From JADKBO01 sp965230345 (GTDB taxonomy: Bacteria; Bacteroidota; Bacteroidia; Chitinophagales; Saprospiraceae), in assembly GCA_965230345.1 (NCBI GenBank), contig CBDDKR010000002.1, positions 2,790,001 through 2,854,000 on the forward strand: DNA of 64,000 nt, written 5' to 3'. Under the pieces are notes generated by a model. That model searched no databases, was not told where the DNA came from, and was given only the letters and a program-made list of their open reading frames with translations. Within the stretch, counting starts at the first letter, position 1, and each line of letters begins with the position of its first letter. A program made the translations under genes and the position numbers. Below, piece after piece: positions 52,788 through 62,541 of the stretch.

Positions 52788-55340
52788 TTACTTTTTGCTC
52801 TTCTTAGGTGCAGCTTTTTTCTTCTTTTCCTTAATGGTTCCTGGTGCTTGTTCTTCAATCCAAGCTTTTACCTGCTCGATAGAAACATCTTTTAGTTCAT
52901 CACTTTCTAGCTTCTTATCATTAACCTTAGGAATTTTATAATTTTTCTTTTTGTATTTTATATATGGACCCCATCGACCATTTTCCACAGAAAGCTTTTC
53001 TTCAGGCCATTGTCTAATGTATCGATTAGCTTCTTTTTCAACCTTTATTTTAATGAGTTCTATAGCTTCCTCTTCAGAAATATTTTCGAAGTCTATTCTT
53101 TTGGGTACATTAACAAAAAGGTTGTTCCATTTCACAAAAGGACCAAATCGGCCTTTTCCTTTCGTTATCGGAAGGCTTTCATAAGAACCAAAAGGTGCAT
53201 TTTCTTTTAGTTTTTCATCAATGATTTGTTTGGCTTCTTCTTCACTTAATTCTAAAGGATCTCTAGTTCTGCCAATATTTGCATAGGTATCACCTAATTT
53301 TACATATGGGCCATATCTACCATTGTTTACAATGAGTTCTTCTCCTTTGTATATGCCGAAAGATTTTGGAAGCTTGAAGAGTTCCATTGCTTCATCGTAT
53401 GAAATCGTTTCCATCGATTGACCAGGCTTCAAATTAGCGAACCTCGGTTTTTCATCTTCCTTTACTTCTTCCACAGTTCCTATTTGAACAACTGGACCAT
53501 ATCTAGTTATTTGCACCAATACAGTATGACCACTCTCAGGATCCTTTCCTAACTCTCTTTTTCCTTTTGCTCTCTCTGCATTTTCTAAGGTAGTACCGAT
53601 GAGTTCATGAAATGGTTCGTAGAATTCTTTTAACATGTTTTTCCACTGACCAGCACCATGAGATATCTTATCTAATTTTTCTTCGACTTCAGCTGTAAAA
53701 CTGTAGTTCATTACGTCTTCAAAATGTTGATCTAAAAAATCGGTAACGACCATACCAATATCAGAGGCATAAAGTCGATTTGAAGTAGCACCGGTTACTT
53801 CGGTTTTAACTGATTTTTCTATCTGATCATTTGATAAAGAGATAATGGTGTAGTTCCTATCTTTACCTTCTCTACTTTCCTTGGTTACATAGCCTCTTTC
53901 TTTTTCCATTATTTTTGTAATGGTAGGCGCATATGTAGATGGTCTTCCAATGCCTAATTCTTCAAGTTTTTTAACCAAAGAAGCTTCAGTATATCTAGAC
54001 GGAGGCCGCGTGAAACGTTCTGTTGCCGAAATGTTTTTAAGCTCAAGATTTTGTCCTACATGAAGTGGAGGAAGAATACCTTTTGTGTTTTCTTCGTTGT
54101 CATCATCATCTGTAGACTCCATATAAACAGATAAAAAACCGTCGAAGATGAGTACTTCTCCTTCAGCTTTTAATCTTGCTTCTGATATGGTAGAAATGTT
54201 AATGTCAACAATGGTTTTCTCCAGTCTAGCATTGGCCATTTGAGAAGCAATAGTTCGTTTCCATATCAACTCATATAGACGTTGCTGATCTCTATCATCG
54301 GTTACAGCCTTACGATCTATAACCGTAGGTCTAATAGCTTCGTGAGCTTCTTGAGCATTTGCAGATTTTGATTTGTATCTTCTAATGTTCAAATAATCCT
54401 CACCAAAGTTTTTATTTATCTCTTGACTAATGCTTTTTAAGGCTACTTCCGAAAGACTCGTAGAATCGGTCCTCATATAGGTTATGTGTCCTTGTTCATA
54501 AAGTCTTTGGGCGTTGGACATGGTTCTATTAACACTAAATCCTAGTTTTCTACTTGCTTCCTGTTGCAAGGTGGAAGTAGTAAATGGTGCAGCAGGTTTT
54601 CTCTGAAGAGGTTTCTTTTGAATATTGGTTATAGAATAATTAGCCCCGATGCATTTTTGAATAAAATTTTCAGCATCCTTGATTGAAGGCAGACGATTTA
54701 CCAATTCAGCCTTAAGCTCTACTGTTTGATTATTCTTATTTAATACATTAAATAAAGCGGTAACCTTATAATACGATTTACTCTCAAATTCTTGAATTTC
54801 TCTTTCTCTCTCTACAATAAGTTTTACTGTGACAGATTGAACACGACCTGCGCTTAACTTACCCTTTACCTTTCTCCATAAGACTTCTGAGAGCTCAAAT
54901 CCAACAAGTCGATCCAAAATTCGTCTTGCCTGTTGGGCATTAACCAAATTGAGGTCGACAGTCCTAGGATTATCTACTGCTTTTTGAATGGCATTTTTAG
55001 TGATTTCACTGAAAACTATTCTCTTTGTTGTCATTGGATCAAGCCCAAGAACTTCACACAAATGCCAAGATATAGCTTCTCCTTCTCGGTCTTCATCCGT
55101 TGCAAGCCAAATCTCACTTGCTTTAGAGGCATTGTCTTTTAATTCTTTAACAACCTTCCTTTTTTCAGGAGAAACTACATATTTGGGTTCAAATTCATTT
55201 TCAATATTTACTCCTTTAGATCCTTTATCTAAGTCTCGGATATGTCCAAATGATGATTTAACCTTGAAGTCTTTACCAAGGTATTTTTCTATAGTTTTGG
55301 CTTTAGCAGGCGACTCAACAATCAATAAATTCTTACCCAT
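52788..55340 (-). CDS. topA: DNA topoisomerase I (type IA)
   Basis: This 850-residue enzyme relaxes negatively supercoiled DNA. The TOPRIM domain starts LLIVESPAKAKTIEKYLG and includes WLATDEDREGEAISWH. The catalytic Tyr288 is in GHITYMRTDSTSLS. The C-terminus (about 600-850) has repeats with GRYGPYVKLGD, GRFGPFVKWN and GRWGPYIKYK plus a Lys-rich tail, in place of the zinc ribbons of E. coli TopA. This is usual for Bacteroidota. It is transcribed alone, convergent with the gene at 52182. Confidence 0.96.
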   Translation of the reverse strand: MGKNLLIVESPAKAKTIEKYLGKDFKVKSSFGHIRDLDKGSKGVNIENEFEPKYVVSPEKRKVVKELKDNASKASEIWLATDEDREGEAISWHLCEVLGLDPMTTKRIVFSEITKNAIQKAVDNPRTVDLNLVNAQQARRILDRLVGFELSEVLWRKVKGKLSAGRVQSVTVKLIVEREREIQEFESKSYYKVTALFNVLNKNNQTVELKAELVNRLPSIKDAENFIQKCIGANYSITNIQKKPLQRKPAAPFTTSTLQQEASRKLGFSVNRTMSNAQRLYEQGHITYMRTDSTSLSEVALKSISQEINKNFGEDYLNIRRYKSKSANAQEAHEAIRPTVIDRKAVTDDRDQQRLYELIWKRTIASQMANARLEKTIVDINISTISEARLKAEGEVLIFDGFLSVYMESTDDDDNEENTKGILPPLHVGQNLELKNISATERFTRPPSRYTEASLVKKLEELGIGRPSTYAPTITKIMEKERGYVTKESREGKDRNYTIISLSNDQIEKSVKTEVTGATSNRLYASDIGMVVTDFLDQHFEDVMNYSFTAEVEEKLDKISHGAGQWKNMLKEFYEPFHELIGTTLENAERAKGKRELGKDPESGHTVLVQITRYGPVVQIGTVEEVKEDEKPRFANLKPGQSMETISYDEAMELFKLPKSFGIYKGEELIVNNGRYGPYVKLGDTYANIGRTRDPLELSEEEAKQIIDEKLKENAPFGSYESLPITKGKGRFGPFVKWNNLFVNVPKRIDFENISEEEAIELIKIKVEKEANRYIRQWPEEKLSVENGRWGPYIKYKKKNYKIPKVNDKKLESDELKDVSIEQVKAWIEEQAPGTIKEKKKKAAPKKSKK

Positions 55341-55371
55341 ATGTTTTCCAGTTCTGTCTGTATTAAGGATG

Positions 55372-55379
55372 CAAATCTA
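55372..55379 (-). promoter_or_regulatory. -7 promoter box of topA
   Basis: The minus strand reads TAGATTTG followed by C, matching TAnnTTTG, 31 bases before the ATG at 55340. The further gap to the terminator at 55472 is AT-rich and otherwise empty. Confidence 0.55.
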
Positions 55380-55471
55380 AGTTTTATCTGATAATTTTTC
55401 ATATTTTAAAAAGTATTAATATGTATATTAAAAACACTTTTCATGTTGATTCAATTGAAATTTTTATTTAA

Positions 55472-55507
55472 AACAATAAAAAAGGCTCACCTTTCGGCGA
55501 GCCTTTT
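55472..55507 (-). terminator. Rho-independent terminator of the 53-codon gene
   Basis: Stem AAAAGGCTC at 55480-55488 pairs with 55499-55507, with an inner CC/GG pair closing a TTTC loop. On the minus strand it is followed by TTTTTTATTG. It lies about 25 bases after the stop of the small gene at 55532 and shields topA from upstream transcription. Confidence 0.85.
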
Positions 55508-55531
55508 CATTATTTAACAAATCTATATTTT

Positions 55532-55693
55532 CTAACTCAAAGACAACATTTTACTGTTGATGACCTCATAAAGTCCCCATTTTACCCTTTTTAGCATGAG
55601 GTCTTTTGGGATAAATTGTTTAATGTTTCGTGTAATGTTCTTAACCATATAGCCCAAAGGTTTAACATCGAGGATTTCAATTTTTTGGCTCAT
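55532..55693 (-). CDS. Small basic protein, 53 residues, unrecognised
   Basis: An ATG at 55693 opens 53 codons ending TAG at 55532. The protein begins MSQKIEILDVKPLGYMVKNI and ends VINSKMLSLS. It is rich in Lys/Arg, with no signal peptide or cysteine. The support is positional: a long-enough frame in a gap otherwise without genes, a terminator just after the stop, and a putative -7 box about 85 bases upstream. No strong ribosome-binding site is seen. The first 20 residues recall the start of flavin reductase-type proteins, so it might be a remnant; but the terminator and intact frame favour a functional small gene. Function unknown. Confidence 0.55.
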   Translation of the reverse strand: MSQKIEILDVKPLGYMVKNITRNIKQFIPKDLMLKRVKWGLYEVINSKMLSLS

Positions 55694-55777
55694 AATTTTG
55701 ACATTTTAATGTTAATATTTTCATCGTTTTCAGACGAATCTGAAATTATAGTACTTAGTGGGTTCGGCATTATAACG

Positions 55778-55786
55778 CAAAAATTA
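55778..55786 (-). promoter_or_regulatory. Putative -7 box of the 53-codon gene
   Basis: The minus strand reads TAATTTTTG then CG. This nonamer is also the putative satD box at 31239. It would give an 80-base leader. The rest of the gap up to 55894 is AT-rich with no other feature. Confidence 0.35.
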
Positions 55787-55894
55787 ATCTGGAAGTTGTC
55801 TGATTAAGTTGTTATATTATAATATTTTATATGTGATGTCGTGTAACTTGTTGACAATGAGCTTTTAGTTGAAATCTTATAAAATTGTTAAAAT

Positions 55895-57397
55895 TTATAA
55901 ATAAAGTTTTTTAAAAGCTGAAGGAATACTGGAGATAATATCCATAGCCGTCATTCCCTCGTTTGTATACTTTGTGCTAGCTTCAATTCCTGCTAAGGAG
56001 TGTATGTATGTTCCTAACAATGAGGCGTTTATTGGAGAGTGCCCACTTGATATTAATCCAGTGATTAATCCAGTAAGTACATCGCCGCTACCACCTTTAG
56101 CGAGTCCATTTGTGCCAGAAATGTTATAATATATCTCGCCAATAGGTGAAGAAATGCTACTATGGCTGCCTTTTAATACTATAATTAAATTATGCTTAAT
56201 GCTTTGTTCAATCTGTGTTTGTAATCTTGATGCACTGTTTTGGTGCTTGCCAAAGAGACGATCGAATTCTTTTGGATGTGGAGTTATGACGTCTACATTA
56301 TTTAATAGTTCATGCCATTGATTCTTTGCAATAATATTTAGGGCATCGGCATCAAGTACTAAAGGAGATTTCTTATCTTGAAGGACTCTTTGTAACCAAA
56401 GTGCTGTTTTTTCATTGGTGCCAATTCCACATCCAATCCCATGGGCTGATACATCATTGATGTTTGAGACTGCTTCGATTATGTCAAGTCCACTATTTGA
56501 TGTTAATATGGCTTCTGGGCATTTCAAATGAATAATGTTTCTGGCACATTCTGGAATATGAGCGACAGTAAGTCCACATCCTGATTTTAAACATGAAGAA
56601 ATGGAAAGTACTGCTGCTCCAACCATTCCATTCTGTCCTACGGATAGCAATGCTTTACCATATGATCCCTTGTGACTGAACTTTTTACGCCTGAGCAATA
56701 AGTTGGAGATTAAGTTATGGTCCGAATAGTAGTAATTCGATAAGGTTTGACAATAGTATGTCTGACAAAGACCTATATCTAAGATGAAAAATCTCTCCAT
56801 ATACCTACCCGTTTCAGGATGTAAGAATGCCTGTTTTATAGTTTGAAAGGTTAGTGTTGCTGTAGATTCAATCGCTACTTCAGGTGAAAAATCTAGATCT
56901 ACAGGTACACCACTCGCTATATCTATGGATATCGTTGGAACGGTTTGTTGATTGATGAAGTGAATAAGTTCGATTATCTCACCTTCTAATGGTCTGCTTA
57001 GTCCGTTACCAAAGATAGCATCAATAATAATGTCATTCGGTTCTATTACAGGTTGTGGATGAGATTGGATGTCAATGATCTCAATGTTCTTTTTATTTAT
57101 AGCTCTTTTTAGGTTGATCTTATATTCGTTTGTGTGATTCGATTTAGGGTGGGTCAAATATATGGTCGCAGTGAAACCGAGGTCGCGAAGTTGTCTTGCA
57201 ATGGCTAATCCATCTCCGCCATTGTTCCCTGGACCACAAAAAACATGAATAGATCTGTCGTTTAATTCATAGTGTTTAATGAGCCAACTCGTGCAAGCTT
57301 CAGCTGCTTTTTCCATCAGGGAAATGCCATCAATCTTAGTCGATGCAATGGTGGCATTATCCCAATTCTTAATTTGAGTCGTATTAAATATTTTCAT
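55895..57397 (-). CDS. nnrD: Bifunctional NAD(P)H-hydrate epimerase / ADP-dependent dehydratase
   Basis: This 500-residue repair enzyme restores damaged NADH and NADPH hydrates. The N-terminal epimerase domain (about 1-215) has VFCGPGNNGGDGLAIARQL and IIDAIFGNGLSRPL. The C-terminal dehydratase domain (about 230-500) has AHGIGCGIG, LDADALN, VITPHPKEFDRL and the nucleotide-binding GLAKGGSGDVLTG. Both domains look complete. The ATG at 57397 starts MKIFNTTQIKNWD as in relatives; an upstream in-frame TTG at 57406 is unlikely. Confidence 0.93.
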   Translation of the reverse strand: MKIFNTTQIKNWDNATIASTKIDGISLMEKAAEACTSWLIKHYELNDRSIHVFCGPGNNGGDGLAIARQLRDLGFTATIYLTHPKSNHTNEYKINLKRAINKKNIEIIDIQSHPQPVIEPNDIIIDAIFGNGLSRPLEGEIIELIHFINQQTVPTISIDIASGVPVDLDFSPEVAIESTATLTFQTIKQAFLHPETGRYMERFFILDIGLCQTYYCQTLSNYYYSDHNLISNLLLRRKKFSHKGSYGKALLSVGQNGMVGAAVLSISSCLKSGCGLTVAHIPECARNIIHLKCPEAILTSNSGLDIIEAVSNINDVSAHGIGCGIGTNEKTALWLQRVLQDKKSPLVLDADALNIIAKNQWHELLNNVDVITPHPKEFDRLFGKHQNSASRLQTQIEQSIKHNLIIVLKGSHSSISSPIGEIYYNISGTNGLAKGGSGDVLTGLITGLISSGHSPINASLLGTYIHSLAGIEASTKYTNEGMTAMDIISSIPSAFKKLYL

Positions 57398-57809
57398 TTG
57401 AATCAAATATGTTTAATAATCAAGGTATGGCTCTTTTCCTAAATGTGATGCGATTGAAGGCGTAAAAATGAAAAATCAATTTTTTAGTATAGCTACGGTC
57501 AACGTTTTCTTGAATTCAATTGTGCTTGAAATATAGTAGGGTATAAACCTGAATTATACTTTAGAAAAACTATTTCGAGCTGAAATTACTACAAAATATG
57601 ACCTCAAAGTTGTTTTTCTTGAATCACGATGATCGTGCGTATGATGATTTTACAAAAGTTTTTATTTCATTGTATTTTAATTACACATAACAGAGCTCCA
57701 ATGTTAAATGATCTGAAGGAGAGGCACTATGTAGAAATGTCAAATTTTATTTCTTTTTGAATTTTATAAATGACGGATAGCTTCTTTTTCATATTTTTAC
57801 ATTACAAGA
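57398..57809. other. Intergenic region between divergent nnrD and CoA transferase genes
   Basis: About 410 AT-rich bases. A 30-codon frame at 57599-57691 (plus strand) has no ribosome-binding site and no family resemblance. TATTTTTA at about 57793 is one base off the -7 consensus and may serve the CoA transferase gene. No repeat or hairpin was seen. Confidence 0.35.
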
Positions 57810-58880
57810 ATGTTTAATGTGTTAGCTAAAAGTTTAGAAGGAGTTAAAGTCTTAGAATTAGCCACTGTATTGGCTGGTCCATTGGTAGGTAGTTTTTTGT
57901 CAGAACTTGGTGCTAGTGTTGTGAAAATCGAAAACAGACGAACTGGTGGTGATGTTACACGGCATTGGAAAACCAAGACAGAATTCAAAGGAAACGAGTT
58001 TAGCGACTATTATCATAGTGCAAACTATAATAAGGAGTCCATATCTCTGGACTTTAGTGTATCATCAGATTTGGATAAAGCCAAAGAATTGGTATGTGAA
58101 TCTGACGTGATTATATCAAATTTTCAAAAAAGAGTAGGAGAGAAGTTTCAGTTGGATCCATTTTCGTTAAAAGCGATGAATCCCAAAGCGGTGATTGTGC
58201 ATTTAAATGCATATGATTACAATGACGAAAGACCAGGGTTTGATATGGTAATGCAGGCTGAAACGGGATACATTAGTATGTGTGGAACTGAATCAGGTGA
58301 ACATGCTAAAATGCCGGTAGCAATGATTGATGTCCTCGCCAGTCATCAAATGAAAGAAGCGGTTTTGCTAGGTTTGTTAAAACAAGAACAAACTGGTGAA
58401 GGACTGTTGTATTTTGTATCTCTATTCAAATCTGGAATTTCAGCCTTGGTTAACCAAGGAGGATCATATATTAATTCTGGAGCAATTCCAAGCCCAATGG
58501 GAACCTTGCATCCATCGATTGCACCTTATGGAGATGTGATCATATCGAAAGGAGGGAATGCTCTTATACTGGCCATTGGGAGTGATAGGCAATTTGAGAA
58601 GATGGCAACTCTCTTGGGAATGTCTTCTGAATTTAAGTTAGAATATAGTGCAAATGATAAAAGAGTATTGAGTCGAAAAGATATGATGAAAACTCTTACC
58701 GAAACAAGTAGGGAGTTCGGGTATGAAGAGCTCAAATCGTTGTTGCAAAACAATAGCATCCCATATGGAGAATTGAAAAACTTAGAACAAGTATTTCAAA
58801 GTAGTTTGGCTGTAGAAATGATATTAGAAAATGATAATCTAGGTAAAACTTTAAGTCAAGTTGCTTTTGACAAACAATAA
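57810..58880 (+). CDS. CaiB/BaiF family CoA transferase
   Basis: This 356-residue class III CoA transferase moves CoA between carboxylic acids. The start LEGVKVLELATVLAGPLVGSF and GASVVKIEN are typical, as are KESISLDF, ISNFQKRVGEKF and GFDMVMQAETGYISMCG with the catalytic Asp. The substrate is not evident; relatives act on carnitine, bile acids or racemise 2-methylacyl-CoA. It appears to be a single-gene unit. The downstream gap 58881-59061 is AT-rich without a clear terminator. Confidence 0.88.
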   Translation: MFNVLAKSLEGVKVLELATVLAGPLVGSFLSELGASVVKIENRRTGGDVTRHWKTKTEFKGNEFSDYYHSANYNKESISLDFSVSSDLDKAKELVCESDVIISNFQKRVGEKFQLDPFSLKAMNPKAVIVHLNAYDYNDERPGFDMVMQAETGYISMCGTESGEHAKMPVAMIDVLASHQMKEAVLLGLLKQEQTGEGLLYFVSLFKSGISALVNQGGSYINSGAIPSPMGTLHPSIAPYGDVIISKGGNALILAIGSDRQFEKMATLLGMSSEFKLEYSANDKRVLSRKDMMKTLTETSREFGYEELKSLLQNNSIPYGELKNLEQVFQSSLAVEMILENDNLGKTLSQVAFDKQ

Positions 58881-59061
58881 TCTGGGATTGTCGCACGATT
58901 GTTGTGCAAGTATGAATAAATTGACGTAATTTAAGGTGACAAGGCTAAAATTACATAGTCCAAAGAGGAGTGAGGGTTGTTTTTTATAATCTAGTTTTTA
59001 ATGTGATTTGAGCAACGCTTTAATCTGTTGATGTATTATAATAAGAGTAAAATGATTTGTT

Positions 59062-60099
59062 TTGAATATAAAATGTAACCGCGTGAAGTATTTGGTAAAA
59101 AATGTTGCGCTTCTGGTTATTTGCACTTTGATCTATTTCAAAGGTAATACTCAGGACTTGCACTATTCACAATTTTATAATTCTCCGCTCAATGTTAATC
59201 CTGCTTTGACAGGTGTGTTTAACGGTGATCATAGGTATTTAGCTAGTTTTAGAGATCAAGGTAGATTTGTCCCTGTTCCGTGGACTACTTTTTCAGCTGC
59301 TTACGACAGAAAAATATACCTTGAAAATGAGAAAAACATAATTGGTGTCGGTGGAAATTTTAATTACGACCGTCAAGGAACTTCTCGGCTAAACCTAAGT
59401 AGTTTGAATTTGTTGGCATCATGGTCAAGAATACTGAATAAAAACAACGTGGTTACTGGAGGTGTTCTTTTGGGATTTGCAAGTCGCGGATTTAATCTAA
59501 AAGATTTGACCTGGGACAAGCAATGGGATGGAGTATCATTCGATCCTAATGCCCCATCAGAAGAGAATTTTGATGTAAAAAGACTCTATTTTTTGGAAAC
59601 TGGACTTGGCGTTAATTATAGATTGCAAAAGGATGCCAGAACCAAAATCGATATGGGAGTGGGAGCATATCACTTATATGAACCTACTGCAAATTTTTAC
59701 GATAATGACGGAAAAAGATTGCCGATGCACTTAACCTTTAATGCATTAGGGTCTGTAAAAATAATTGATGCTTTGGACTTACAACTTCACTTTTTGCATC
59801 AACTACAGGATAAATACCAGGAGACCGTTTTTGGAGGATTAGCAAAATTCTATATAAGCAAGAAAAGAGGAGCAGAAACAGAATTGCACGCAGGCCTTGG
59901 TTATCGTACATCCAAATCATTTATTCCAACATTAGCTGTTCAGTACACAAATATTTATTTAGGGGTATCCTATGACTTTGATAATACGGAGTTAAACGAA
60001 GTTTTAAACTCAAATAGAGGAGGTTTTGAGATTCATGCCAGATATATCATCACTACGGTGAAACCATTGAAGGATAGGAAAGTTTGTCCAATTTATTAA
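59062..60099 (+). CDS. PorP/SprF-like type IX secretion outer-membrane protein (second copy)
   Basis: This is a 345-residue beta-barrel protein. After the signal peptide (hydrophobic core ALLVICTLIYF) the mature part opens QDLHYSQFYNSPLNVNPALT, the PorP/SprF hallmark. It ends VKPLKDRKVCPIY, a typical family end. The start is uncertain: TTG at 59062 or GTG at 59083, neither with a good ribosome-binding site. It leads a cassette with a PorE-like gene and a PKD gene, and is only distantly like the copy at 38372. Likely role: export or anchoring of the cassette's surface protein. Confidence 0.82.
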   Translation: MNIKCNRVKYLVKNVALLVICTLIYFKGNTQDLHYSQFYNSPLNVNPALTGVFNGDHRYLASFRDQGRFVPVPWTTFSAAYDRKIYLENEKNIIGVGGNFNYDRQGTSRLNLSSLNLLASWSRILNKNNVVTGGVLLGFASRGFNLKDLTWDKQWDGVSFDPNAPSEENFDVKRLYFLETGLGVNYRLQKDARTKIDMGVGAYHLYEPTANFYDNDGKRLPMHLTFNALGSVKIIDALDLQLHFLHQLQDKYQETVFGGLAKFYISKKRGAETELHAGLGYRTSKSFIPTLAVQYTNIYLGVSYDFDNTELNEVLNSNRGGFEIHARYIITTVKPLKDRKVCPIY

Positions 60100-60119
60100 T
60101 CCAAATTTTGCACTTTAAA

Positions 60120-62534
60120 ATGAAGAGAATATTAGTATTAATAACGGTACTTTGTATAGCAGGAATTGCTAATGGACAAACGAAAAGAGCATTCAGGAAG
60201 GCTGCAGAAGAGGCATATAATAAGAAGAATTATTATGCTGCTTTGACTTATTACAATGAAGTTTTGGAGTTCGATGCCAATGATAAAGAGGCATTGTTGA
60301 GATCGGCACATGCAGCTCGTGAATTTAATGCTTACGACATAGCAGTCGAAAAATATACTTATTTACTTGATTCGTTGGAACTGGAAGTGGATTCAACTGT
60401 CCTAATAAATACTGCTGAAATGTTTCAACGTATGGGGAAGTACGATAAGGCTACGGAATATTATGATCGCTTTATTACTGAATATGGTTCGAATGATTCT
60501 CTATCAATGAAGGCCAAAGAATATAAGGAGAAAGCGGCATGGGCAAGTTCAAGAGTAAAAGAAGTAGATGAAGGAATAACTGTAGAACGAGTAAATTCGG
60601 ATGTTAATAGTAATTATTCTGATTTTGGCGCGTATAAGCTTGGTGATTCTACCTTTTTTACCTCTATGCGTTTTGTTCAAGAAAACCCGGAAGAAAAGCC
60701 TCCAAGACAGCTTTCAAGAGTAATGCTAAAAAATGGTGAAGAAAGCTCAATGGTCCTGGAGTCACCTTTTAATGCTTTAGACCAACCAGTAGGAAGTTCT
60801 TGTATTAATGAGGCTGGAAATAAAATATACTATACCGTTTGTGACTACAGAGGTGAAAGTGATTTAAGGTGTGATATATATTCTGCTACCATCCAAAAAG
60901 GGGGTAAAATATCTGATGAAAGAATACTTCCTAAGTCTATTAATGATACTTCATATACCACAACTCACCCTTTCATAACAAAGGATGAAAAGACTGGAAA
61001 TGAAATACTATATTTCGCTTCTGATCGCCCTGGAGGAAATGGAGGGTTGGATATTTGGTATTCAGTTTATGATAAAAAAATAGGTTACTCGAAGCCCATA
61101 AATATTTCAAGTATTAATACTGAAGGAAATGAGGCATCACCTTTCTACCATAAGCCAAGTGGGATGTTTTACTTTAGTTCAGATGGATACCTTGGATTGG
61201 GAGGATACGATATTTATCAAAGTAGATATAATGGAGGCCAATTTGGGACTCCAGCGATGTTGCCAGCTCCTACAAATTCGAGTTATCATGAATTGTTTTA
61301 TGTGCTAAATGAATCGGAAGATGAAGCTATTTTTTCCACCAATAGGGAAGGAGCTTCCTATATTGACAATGTTTTAAAAGCATGTTGTTTCGATGTGTAT
61401 ACCGCTACAATAGAACAGCAAGAAATAGATTTGTTGGCGCTTACATATGATAAGTTTACTAATGAAGAGCTGATTGGCGCTAGAGTGAGTCTTTATGACA
61501 AGGAAACTGGAGAATTAATAGAAACGATTAAAATTGATACCTCACATATTCATCCTTTTAAAGTGAAAAAGAATCGAGAATTCTTGGTCGTTGGAGAATA
61601 CCCTGGGTATCTAACTGATACGATTGAAGTATCTACGTATGACTTAGAAACGGAAGATCCTATTGAAGAGAAATTATTCTTGGAGCCTGATGGTGTTATT
61701 TTAGATGCTTTAACATTTGATGCTGAAACCAAAGAAGCATTGATCGGAGCAAAGGTCATTTTGGAAGATTTAAGTGATCCTACAGCTGATCAGATTATTA
61801 AGATCAATGTAGATGATAATTTTTTCAGATTTAAGTTGGATAAAGATAAATCATACAAATTGTATGCTGAGAAGAATGGGTACATCGCGGTTTCAGAGAT
61901 AGTTGATACTAGAAATTTAACAGGATTAATAAAGCGTAATCTATACCTAAATCCATTTGATCTTGGTGCTTATTTACCTATCGTCCTATATTTTGATAAT
62001 GATGAACCTGACCCTGATAGTAAATCCACAGCGACTAATGCAGTGTACGGAGATTTGTTAGAAGGATATATGGCTAGAAAGGAAACCTTCATGAATAGAT
62101 ATGGTGAAGGAGCTAAAGGAGATGCCAAACAGGCTTCAATCGATAGAATGGAGGAATTTTTCGAAGGAGATGTAAGAGGAGGATATGATCAGTTTAGAGT
62201 TTTTATGGATGGGCTTATCAATGAATTAAAGTTAGGTAAGCGAATCGATTTGACCATCAGAGGTTATGCTTCTCCTAGGTTTGACGTAAAGTACAACCTT
62301 GTATTAGCTCAACGAAGAATTAATAGTGCTCGAAATGATATGGAATCTTATGCTAATGGTGCTTTAATGCCTTTCTTGAAGAGCAAGCAATTGGTGATTA
62401 CAGAGATTTCATTTGGAGAAGAACTGTCGCCTTCTGATGTCAGCGATAACTTATTCGATGAGAAAGAGTCGATTTATTCTTTGAGGGCTTCCAAGCAGAG
62501 AAGGATTGAGGTCGTAAGTGTAATTGGTAAATAA
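60120..62534 (+). CDS. PorE-like protein: TPR, propeller, regulatory beta domain, OmpA domain
   Basis: This is a 804-residue exported protein with signal peptide MKRILVLITVLCIAGIANG. Order: TPR (about 20-140, AAEEAYNKKNYYAALTYYNEV), PD40/WD40 propeller (about 170-425, with FASDRPGGNGGLDIWYS and YFSSDGYLGLGGYDIYQS), two carboxypeptidase-regulatory-like beta domains (about 435-620) and a C-terminal OmpA-like domain (about 640-804, IRGYASPRFDVKYNLVLAQR). This is the layout of PorE, which ties the type IX secretion machine to peptidoglycan. It starts 20 bases after the PorP/SprF stop. Whether it is the core PorE or a cassette-specific paralogue is open. Confidence 0.82.
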   Translation: MKRILVLITVLCIAGIANGQTKRAFRKAAEEAYNKKNYYAALTYYNEVLEFDANDKEALLRSAHAAREFNAYDIAVEKYTYLLDSLELEVDSTVLINTAEMFQRMGKYDKATEYYDRFITEYGSNDSLSMKAKEYKEKAAWASSRVKEVDEGITVERVNSDVNSNYSDFGAYKLGDSTFFTSMRFVQENPEEKPPRQLSRVMLKNGEESSMVLESPFNALDQPVGSSCINEAGNKIYYTVCDYRGESDLRCDIYSATIQKGGKISDERILPKSINDTSYTTTHPFITKDEKTGNEILYFASDRPGGNGGLDIWYSVYDKKIGYSKPINISSINTEGNEASPFYHKPSGMFYFSSDGYLGLGGYDIYQSRYNGGQFGTPAMLPAPTNSSYHELFYVLNESEDEAIFSTNREGASYIDNVLKACCFDVYTATIEQQEIDLLALTYDKFTNEELIGARVSLYDKETGELIETIKIDTSHIHPFKVKKNREFLVVGEYPGYLTDTIEVSTYDLETEDPIEEKLFLEPDGVILDALTFDAETKEALIGAKVILEDLSDPTADQIIKINVDDNFFRFKLDKDKSYKLYAEKNGYIAVSEIVDTRNLTGLIKRNLYLNPFDLGAYLPIVLYFDNDEPDPDSKSTATNAVYGDLLEGYMARKETFMNRYGEGAKGDAKQASIDRMEEFFEGDVRGGYDQFRVFMDGLINELKLGKRIDLTIRGYASPRFDVKYNLVLAQRRINSARNDMESYANGALMPFLKSKQLVITEISFGEELSPSDVSDNLFDEKESIYSLRASKQRRIEVVSVIGK

Positions 62535-62541
62535 TTTGGCT

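Noticed and set aside
57599..57691. 30-codon frame between nnrD and the CoA transferase gene
   Set aside because: No ribosome-binding site, promoter or terminator, and no family resemblance.
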